DNA from: a virus
Strand: one strand, 5' to 3'
IMG/VR virus record: IMGVR_UViG_3300027782_000209
Span: 1-34,154 of that record
DNA length: 34,154 nt
The translations under genes were made by a program, and so were the position numbers. How positions within the stretch are numbered: position 1 is the stretch's first letter; each line of letters begins with the position of its first letter. Positions 29,345 to 34,154 of the stretch are shown here, in pieces. The notes beneath the pieces are model-generated. The model saw nothing but the letters and a program-made list of their open reading frames with translations. It was not told the origin of the DNA and did no database searches.

Positions 29345-30197
29345 CTTCCCAATCTATATTGTATCTAAAGGCCGTCATGAAAATGGTCTGACTACAAGAG
29401 CATTACATGAGATGGGCGTAAAGCACTATATTGTTGTCGAGCAGAACGAGTTAGAGCTGTATCGGGCTGGCAGGTGTTTCGGAACACTGCTGGTGTTGCC
29501 AGATAAATATAAGGTTGAGTATGAACTTTGTGACGATTTTGGTCTGACAAAAAGCACTGGGCCAGGCCCTGCAAGGAACTTCTGCTTAGACCACAGCACA
29601 AGCAACGGATTTGCTCGGCACTGGGTCATGGACGACAACATTGATGCGTTTCACTATCTCAATAAAAATGAGAAACTTGAGGTTCGCACTGGCTCGACAC
29701 TTCTTGCAGCAGAAGATTTTGTAGGCAGGTATTCCAACGTCCCTGTAGCTGGCCTTAATTACTATTCGTTTTGCAAGAAAGTGGATGCTGTTCCTCCCTA
29801 TGTCTTAAACACTCGCATTTATTCGTGCTTGTTAATTGATAATCATGCTGGCTATCGGTGGCGTGGCAGATACAACGAAGACACAGATTTAAGTTTGAGG
29901 GTACTGAAAGACGGCCTTTGCACCATTCAATTTAACGCTTTCTTGTGCGGAAAAATTACAACTCAAAGAATGCGTGGCGGCAACAGCGGCGACTTCTACG
30001 ATGCAGAAGGTACTTTGCCGAAGAGCCAGATGCTGGCCGACTTGCATCCTGATGTTGCGAAAGTTGTTTTTAAATTCAATCGCTGGCATCACCATGTTGA
30101 TTACTTTCAATTTAAAAAAAATAAGTTAATCAAAATTGTAAATACAGACAATCTGCAAAAAGTAAATAATTATGGGATGGTGCTTGGTAATGTTTAA
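29334..30197 (+). CDS. TET-associated-type (GREB1-like) glycosyltransferase
   Basis: The 287-residue protein has the order of the TET-associated glycosyltransferase family. IYIVSKGRHENGLTTRALHE (7-26) is the nucleotide-binding start. HYIVVEQNELELY (31-43) follows, then GPGPARNFCLDHS (76-88) and RHWVMDDNIDAFHYLN (95-110), whose DDN takes the place of the DxD metal motif of GT-A enzymes. GRYNEDTDLSLRVLKDG (178-194) gives the conserved acidic catalytic part. Family members are predicted to glycosylate 5-hydroxymethylcytosine made by phage TET/JBP enzymes, but no such enzyme is in this window. A different acceptor or a partner outside the window is possible. The gene is AT-rich against its neighbours and lies in a cassette flanked by direct repeats. 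Confidence 0.78.
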   Translation: MNPNFPIYIVSKGRHENGLTTRALHEMGVKHYIVVEQNELELYRAGRCFGTLLVLPDKYKVEYELCDDFGLTKSTGPGPARNFCLDHSTSNGFARHWVMDDNIDAFHYLNKNEKLEVRTGSTLLAAEDFVGRYSNVPVAGLNYYSFCKKVDAVPPYVLNTRIYSCLLIDNHAGYRWRGRYNEDTDLSLRVLKDGLCTIQFNAFLCGKITTQRMRGGNSGDFYDAEGTLPKSQMLADLHPDVAKVVFKFNRWHHHVDYFQFKKNKLIKIVNTDNLQKVNNYGMVLGNV

Positions 30198-30234
30198 GAC
30201 TGACAACAATAATGCAAAGGAAATATGTGAATGA
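30190..30234 (+). pseudogene. Relic of the small membrane protein gene after the glycosyltransferase
   Basis: A 14-codon frame reads MFKTDNNNAKEICE then TGA. It matches the end of the gene at 28896-29120 (MFK at its residues about 48-50, then DNAKEVCE at its C terminus) with the stretch between deleted. It overlaps the last codons of the glycosyltransferase. It is a remnant of a duplication that brackets the cassette. Confidence 0.65.
30205..30234 (+). repeat. Direct repeat copy B flanking the glycosyltransferase cassette
   Basis: Partner of 29091-29120, 27 of 30 identical. It lies just after the glycosyltransferase stop and ends in the GTGAATGA that gives the start of the next gene at 30231. 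Confidence 0.85.
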
Positions 30235-30518
30235 AAAAACAACCCCCGATCAAGCTGGTAGAGGACCGCACCGAGTACACTGACAGTCTAGTAAGGCAGG
30301 CTGAGATCGATGAACACATCGCTACATTCCTGCGCAGGGGCGGGCAGATTATTCAGCTAGAGACTGACGCGACAGGCTTGGACCGTAGCGGCAAAATGGC
30401 CGAGCCGTTCGTGATTAAAAGCCATGTGCTGCCCCGCAAAAAATCAAAGCAGAACTGGAAAGACGGTGATCTAAAGGGCTGGAGGGCAAAGGGCAAGATT
30501 GAAGAGGACTTGGAATGA
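30231..30518 (+). CDS. 95-residue basic protein, unknown function
   Basis: The protein starts MKKQPPIKLVEDRTEYTDSL and has a short helical region with AEIDEHIATFLRRGGQIIQL (about 24-43), then a basic C terminus with LPRKKSKQNWKDGDLKGWRA (about 67-86). The IDEHIATFLRRGG segment is reminiscent of the small DNA-binding helices seen in several phage regulators, but I cannot name a family. Its ATG lies in repeat copy B, with AAGGAAA upstream. Its stop overlaps the next start (ATGA). GC content returns to about 50% here, unlike the cassette before it. Confidence 0.6.
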   Translation: MKKQPPIKLVEDRTEYTDSLVRQAEIDEHIATFLRRGGQIIQLETDATGLDRSGKMAEPFVIKSHVLPRKKSKQNWKDGDLKGWRAKGKIEEDLE

Positions 30519-30691
30519 AAGACGAGGATTTGCCCCAGCCGTGTGCCTGCGGCGCCGAGATGGTCAGCGTCATAGCGAACGACACGCCGGACAATCACCC
30601 GTACAGAAAAGGCTGGTTCTGTTTTTCGTGCAAGCGGTGGGTAGACGCTGTAAGCAGGGAACGGTTAGTTAAGACGCCCCCTGTAGTCTGA
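30515..30691 (+). CDS. 58-residue zinc-ribbon protein, last gene of the rightward block
   Basis: ATG at 30515 overlaps the preceding stop. The 58 codons end with TGA at 30691. The protein has CACGAEM near the N terminus and CFSCKRWVD in the second half, giving two pairs of cysteines for one zinc site, with HPYRKGWF between them. This layout (CxCG...GWFCxxC) is common in small phage proteins without assigned function. The 3' end overlaps the 3' end of the convergent NinG-like gene by 27 nt. Confidence 0.6.
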   Translation: MKDEDLPQPCACGAEMVSVIANDTPDNHPYRKGWFCFSCKRWVDAVSRERLVKTPPVV

Positions 30692-31219
30692 TATAATTTT
30701 TTTCAAATCTTCCACGGTGTACCTCGTGACACCGTTTTGAGCTTCGAGCCAGTCTACCAATCCCACCCCGAACCTGCGGACCAGCCTGATCCTGTACTCT
30801 ATGAGATTACCGGACAGGCTTGCGTTGCACTGGGCGCAGCTCGCGTAGATGTTGTCTGGGTTGTAACGCAGGGCCGAGCACGCCTTCACGCTCCGGTAGT
30901 GTGACGCGTGCCTCTGATGTTTGCCATCGTCTGGCCGGTCGCACGAAACGCACGGCAACCCTTTGTCCCTGAGCCTGACGTACCGATTAACCGCCGCCTG
31001 TGCCTCTGCACGCCACTTTGACATTGGCTTGATACGTTCACGCGCCTGAGAGGTCAATTTGCGCTGTGCGGCTTCCTGTGCACGATCAATCACTATCCTG
31101 CGCTTCTTCGCGACTGTGACGCCGCACTCTGGCGAGCACCATGCTACAGGGCCAGGGAAGACTTGCACGGGACGAAAATACTCTCCGCACCCGCCGCACT
31201 TCCTTTTGCTATTCGCCAT
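30665..31219 (-). CDS. NinG/Rap-like recombination nuclease
   Basis: The 184-residue protein has the two zinc clusters of phage NinG. The N-terminal KCGGCGEYF with WCSPECG (Cys 8, 11, 28, 32) is followed by a long basic helix. The second cluster runs CVSCDRPDDGKHQRHASHYR (90-109) and CAQCNASLSGNLIEYRIRL (128-146), where the HASHYRS and CNxxxSGN motifs give the HNH-like core. Lambda NinG (Rap) cuts recombination branch points in phage DNA. Its gene is next to a NinB-like gene, as in lambda-like nin regions, which supports the call. It is the last gene of the leftward replication block. Confidence 0.85.
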   Translation of the reverse strand: MANSKRKCGGCGEYFRPVQVFPGPVAWCSPECGVTVAKKRRIVIDRAQEAAQRKLTSQARERIKPMSKWRAEAQAAVNRYVRLRDKGLPCVSCDRPDDGKHQRHASHYRSVKACSALRYNPDNIYASCAQCNASLSGNLIEYRIRLVRRFGVGLVDWLEAQNGVTRYTVEDLKKIISDYRGRLN

Positions 31220-31682
31220 TGTGTTCTTTCTGCAGCTTCTGGTACTGACCCTTGGACTCTAGCACCAGCCCGTCGTTCGCGGCAGTGTTCTGTAGCCACG
31301 TCAGGAGCTGGAACATTTCACCAGTCTTGTACTCGGCCGAGCTCCGGTAGTACGGCTTGCCCTTGGCGCCAGTGCGTGGATTCACCAACGTCTTCACCAG
31401 CCACTCGGACCCGGTCTGTAGATAGTACAAATGTTTTGCTTTGCGCTTCATGAACTCGATCATCTCTTCGGTCACATTGCGGTGGTCAATCTTGCCTAGG
31501 TGTGCAGCGTACAACGACAGCCATATGTGAAACAGCGCGTTCTGGTCGAGGCTGCGCTCAACCCCTGCACGAAAAACAAACGTCAGGTACTTGTGCTCTT
31601 TCCACTTTTCGTGGGCCCACCTTGCAAAGGCCGCGCAAGATATTTCCGAATTTACAACAAAAGTGTTCTCGCTAATTTCCAT
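31209..31682 (-). CDS. NinB/Orf-like recombination mediator
   Basis: The 157-residue protein has the NinB signature ERSLDQNALFHIWLSLYAAH (about 42-61), equivalent to the RTLDQNAKMWA motif of lambda NinB, with strands before it (KYLTFVFRAG) and helices after (TEEMIEFMKRKAKHLYYLQT). In lambda this protein (Orf) binds single-stranded DNA and helps load the strand-annealing protein. It overlaps the NinG-like gene by 11 nt. The C-terminal 50 residues are extra or diverged compared with the lambda protein. Confidence 0.75.
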   Translation of the reverse strand: MEISENTFVVNSEISCAAFARWAHEKWKEHKYLTFVFRAGVERSLDQNALFHIWLSLYAAHLGKIDHRNVTEEMIEFMKRKAKHLYYLQTGSEWLVKTLVNPRTGAKGKPYYRSSAEYKTGEMFQLLTWLQNTAANDGLVLESKGQYQKLQKEHNGE

Positions 31683-31854
31683 TTTTTTTAGCCCTTGGTT
31701 TATGGCCGTACTGTTCTAGTAATCGGTGTATTTTTATGTGTGTCCTGACCAGATCCTGAAACTCGACCGGACATCCCGCGACAGCTGCCTTCTGTGCGTC
31801 CTTGTCCGTGCCCGCTTTGATGTACGCGGCTGCGTATTGTCGTGGCCATTTCAT
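31672..31854 (-). CDS. 60-residue basic protein between primase and NinB
   Basis: The protein MKWPRQYAAAYIKAGTDKDA, then VEFQDLVRTHIKIHRLLEQY, then GHKPRAKKNGN, is helical and basic. Its ATG overlaps the primase stop (ATGA), and its own end overlaps the NinB-like start by 11 nt, so it is part of the coupled set. I have seen similar short proteins (WPxxYAxxxIxAxTDxxAR...) beside phage primases and NinB; no function is known. A DNA-binding accessory role is inferred from charge and context. Confidence 0.62.
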   Translation of the reverse strand: MKWPRQYAAAYIKAGTDKDAQKAAVAGCPVEFQDLVRTHIKIHRLLEQYGHKPRAKKNGN

Positions 31855-32759
31855 CCCGCAATCTCGTCAGCAAAATCACCGACCAGCTTTGGTATCACTA
31901 CGTCTACCTTTATGCCCTTCTTAGACAAACTATTTGCTAGGATATAGGCTGACCGTTGACCGGCAAAGTTTGAGTCGTTGTCGCTGTAGATTGTCACTTG
32001 AGTCGTCCCCTCTGGCGGTAGGAACTTTTCAAGCAGCCCTGCATTAGCCGCAGCCCAGCACGGCATGTTATGTAGCTCCATCACTGCTAGCGCTGTCTCT
32101 ATGCCCTCTGCTATGCCCAGATGCTCATACTGCTTCGTTAAGACGATAGACGCGCCCGCCATGTCACCAACTGGTGTCAGTAATTTCTTTACGTTTGTCA
32201 CCGGCGCCTTTTCTCCGTCTGACGTTAAGTACGTAACGTGCAGCGTGACTATGCCGTTTTTGTTTCTCAAGGGAGACACCATCGCAGGGTACACGCCCAA
32301 CAGATCCCCGTTGTGGTGGTAATATTTCAAGCCTGCATGTTCCATCAGAAACGGCGAAGACTTTAGACCACGCGACTTTAAATACTTCCTGACGACGCCG
32401 CCTCTGAACGAGGACAAGACTCGGCTTTCTTTGAGCACCGACTTGATCCTAGCGCTACCGTCTGCCGCAGGCTTGACCGGCACCGCTTTGTAACTGTCGG
32501 CCTTGGGCTGTATTTCGTTAACTAAACTCATAGCATTTTTACCTGTATATTTTTTTAATAGAGTTAATCCATTGCCAGCGCCGCAGCCTGAGCAAAAGTA
32601 AGACCCGCTGCCGTCTTTATCGTCCCACCTGAATCTGTCCTTGCCTCCACACAAAGGACAAGGACCGTGCACGTTACGCAAGAAGCTGTGGTCTATGCCG
32701 TACGTGCCTAGTATTCCGTACCATCGTCCATCAGTCGCCCTTTTGAATTCTGCCATCAT
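31851..32759 (-). CDS. Phage primase with zinc finger and Toprim domain
   Basis: The 302-residue protein begins with a zinc-binding domain: HGPCPLCGGKDRFRW (31-45) and YFCSGCGAGNGL (54-65), with Cys 34, 37, 56 and 59, as in phage and P4-type primases. A linker and beta-rich part follow (about 105-200, with VSPLRNKNGIVTLHVTYLTS). The Toprim part begins near 211 with YEHLGIAEGIETALAV (EGIE, the metal-binding glutamate) and has VTIYSDNDSNFAG (255-267, DND). It would make RNA primers on phage DNA. It overlaps the helicase gene by 4 nt; primase and helicase are separate genes here rather than fused. The first two Met codons are adjacent, so the start could be either. Confidence 0.87.
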   Translation of the reverse strand: MMAEFKRATDGRWYGILGTYGIDHSFLRNVHGPCPLCGGKDRFRWDDKDGSGSYFCSGCGAGNGLTLLKKYTGKNAMSLVNEIQPKADSYKAVPVKPAADGSARIKSVLKESRVLSSFRGGVVRKYLKSRGLKSSPFLMEHAGLKYYHHNGDLLGVYPAMVSPLRNKNGIVTLHVTYLTSDGEKAPVTNVKKLLTPVGDMAGASIVLTKQYEHLGIAEGIETALAVMELHNMPCWAAANAGLLEKFLPPEGTTQVTIYSDNDSNFAGQRSAYILANSLSKKGIKVDVVIPKLVGDFADEIAG

Positions 32760-34154
32760 TGTGAAATCCCTTTCGCGTATCGTATTGCCCGCGACTTTAT
32801 GTAATTAATCGTTTCTGGGGAAGGCTCTTGCATGGTCGGTGTAATTTTAGACGGCCACACACCGTACCGAGATCTGTATAGATGTTTTGCCCAGCCTTCT
32901 AACTTTCCACGGTCACTAGCGTACACCAAACACTCACCGAAAAATTTTGACTTCTGTTCTGCAGTGCCGTGCTTGCTGTTGTACTTCTGTGTCCTTGTTA
33001 TCTCACTGAGCTTGCCTGCCGAGTGGACCACTGCGGGCTGACGCTGGGGCTCATGGCCACAGTTGGGACACTTCCACACCGACGGTGGCTTGACGAAGTG
33101 GCACTGGGTACATTCTTTCGCTCTAGGCTCTACCTCGGCCCGTGGCCCGTTAACCTTCCTGCCCATGTTTAGTGTTGTGTGTCGCTCGTCGACTTCTGTT
33201 ACGAGCCCAAGCCTGAGCGTGGTGCTTGAGTGGTCTAGAATCAGCACGTGGTCTTTGCCAGGCGCGTTACGCAGGCCCCTGCCAATGATCTGCTGGTACA
33301 GCATGTCCGATCTGGTCGGTCTGGCGAGGACTATGCAACGCACGTCCCAGTCGATGCCTTTTGTCAAGCAGCCTACGTTGACCACGCCAGCCACGTCCCC
33401 GTTATGGAACTGTTTTTTAATAACGTCGCGCTCGTCGCGCTCTGTGAATGCGTCGATATATTCAAACACAATGCCCGCCTCGCCGAACTGCTTTTGGATT
33501 GCCCGTGCGTGCGCCCGATCAACTGCATAGACTAGCGTCGGAAGTCCGGTAGCTTTTTCTTTCCATGTCTCTACGATGCCCGCAACTAGATCTGCATTGT
33601 TCATGACTATCGCTAGGTCGGCCTCATTGAAATCGCCGGCGGTGATCTTGACTTTGGACAGGTCAGGCTGGGACGGGGCAAAGACCCTAAACTTGCACAG
33701 GTCTCCGTCGTCAATTAGCTCTTGAGTGGTCGCGGTAGACACCAGCTCTTGAAAGTGTTTACCGAGCCCTATCGTGTACGGCGTCGCGCTCAGCCCAATG
33801 AACGGCACGAGGTCCCACTTCTCCATCCACTTTGCGTAGAACTTATAAAAGACGTGTATCTCATCGACCAAGACTAGATCGGCTTCGGGCATGTGTCTGC
33901 GGCGAGACAGTGTCGCCTGAGAGCACACTTGTACACGAGCCTCAGGGTTAGTCATCTCGTGTGTCGCTTGGATTACCCCGACGTCGGTGATGCCCTGCTG
34001 CTGGAAAGACTCTGCAGTCTGATCTACTAGGCTGATCGCATCGACAACGAACAGGACTTTCTTGCCGCGCTCTAACGCACGATGGATTATCTCTGCCGCC
34101 AGAACGGTCTTTCCAAAACCTGTGGGTGCTTTCAATACAACCCGTTTCTTTCCT
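32756..34154 (-). CDS. Superfamily 2 DEIH-box helicase, 5' end cut by window edge
   Basis: The frame stays open to the right edge (GKKRVVLKAPTGFGKTVLAA), so the annotated N terminus is missing. The visible part has motif I APTGFGKT at its beginning, motif II LVLVDEIHVFY, motif III GLSATPYT, and in the second RecA-like domain LVYAVDRAHARAIQKQFG (motif IV), VNVGCLTKGIDW (motif V) and QQIIGRGLRNAPGK (motif VI). A zinc knuckle follows (CTQCHFVKPPSVWKCPNCGH), then a C-terminal tail of about 100 residues. This resembles RAD25/type I restriction-like phage helicases. It would unwind DNA for replication next to the primase gene, which it overlaps. Confidence 0.87.
   Translation of the reverse strand, partial: GKKRVVLKAPTGFGKTVLAAEIIHRALERGKKVLFVVDAISLVDQTAESFQQQGITDVGVIQATHEMTNPEARVQVCSQATLSRRRHMPEADLVLVDEIHVFYKFYAKWMEKWDLVPFIGLSATPYTIGLGKHFQELVSTATTQELIDDGDLCKFRVFAPSQPDLSKVKITAGDFNEADLAIVMNNADLVAGIVETWKEKATGLPTLVYAVDRAHARAIQKQFGEAGIVFEYIDAFTERDERDVIKKQFHNGDVAGVVNVGCLTKGIDWDVRCIVLARPTRSDMLYQQIIGRGLRNAPGKDHVLILDHSSTTLRLGLVTEVDERHTTLNMGRKVNGPRAEVEPRAKECTQCHFVKPPSVWKCPNCGHEPQRQPAVVHSAGKLSEITRTQKYNSKHGTAEQKSKFFGECLVYASDRGKLEGWAKHLYRSRYGVWPSKITPTMQEPSPETINYIKSRAIRYAKGISQ

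Noticed and set aside
1-34154. tRNA genes, rRNA genes, CRISPR arrays, insertion sequences
   Set aside because: I saw no tRNA-like cloverleaf in the gaps, no regularly spaced direct repeats of CRISPR type, and no transposase or terminal inverted repeats. The RCC1 repeats are coding and not CRISPR-like.

Overview
The window looks like part of the genome of a tailed bacteriophage (Caudoviricetes), probably short-tailed and probably from an aquatic environment. Three things support this. There is a full packaging and head block: small and large terminase, portal, scaffold-like protein, major capsid protein and a head-to-tail adaptor resembling P22 gp4. The tail-fibre and RCC1-propeller proteins are of a kind common in uncultured freshwater and marine phages. 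There is also a compact set of small early genes with no bacterial housekeeping gene, rRNA or tRNA. The host cannot be named from the sequence. Both ends cut through genes (a sulfotransferase on the left, a helicase on the right), so the genome continues on both sides. No tail-tube, tape-measure, lysis, integrase or DNA polymerase gene is visible here.

The layout has three blocks. (1) Positions 1-23427 are all on the minus strand. Read in the direction of transcription this block runs: conserved phage protein of unknown function, small zinc-ribbon protein, terminase small and large subunits, a 1967-residue modular 'polyvalent' protein, portal, two tiny genes, a GroES-like co-chaperonin, scaffold-like protein, more head genes, major capsid protein, two virion proteins, adaptor, tail fibres, two seven-bladed RCC1 propellers, and the start of a sulfotransferase gene. 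A good sigma70-like promoter (9934-9962) lies inside this block, ahead of the capsid genes, and a hairpin terminator or attenuator follows the major capsid gene (7772-7807). (2) Positions 24218-30691 are all on the plus strand: about nineteen small early genes, several Cys-rich, plus a DUF932 protein, a ribbon-helix-helix regulator and a TET-associated-type glycosyltransferase. (3) Positions 30665-34154 are back on the minus strand: helicase, zinc-finger/Toprim primase, a small gene, and NinB-like and NinG-like recombination proteins, forming a replication and recombination block that converges on the early genes.

Between blocks 1 and 2 lies a 790-bp region without a convincing gene. It holds a plus-strand promoter paired with an intrinsic terminator, which suggests a small RNA of about 137 nt. 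It also holds the first of three near-identical early promoters, each with the same 20-nt spacer carrying a GATTC-N5-GAATC-type palindrome. A fourth, diverged copy overlaps a 10+11+10 perfect inverted repeat just ahead of the ribbon-helix-helix gene. Four of the first early-gene junctions carry GNRA-tetraloop hairpins without T-tracts.

The points most worth following are: the modular polyvalent protein, whose ADP-ribosyltransferase-like module is an AT-rich island between exact 20-bp direct repeats; the AT-rich glycosyltransferase cassette bounded by a duplicated gene end, with a relic of the duplicated gene still readable; the phage GroES; the promoter/operator series; and the candidate small RNA. 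All family assignments come from reading motifs by eye. No search was run.
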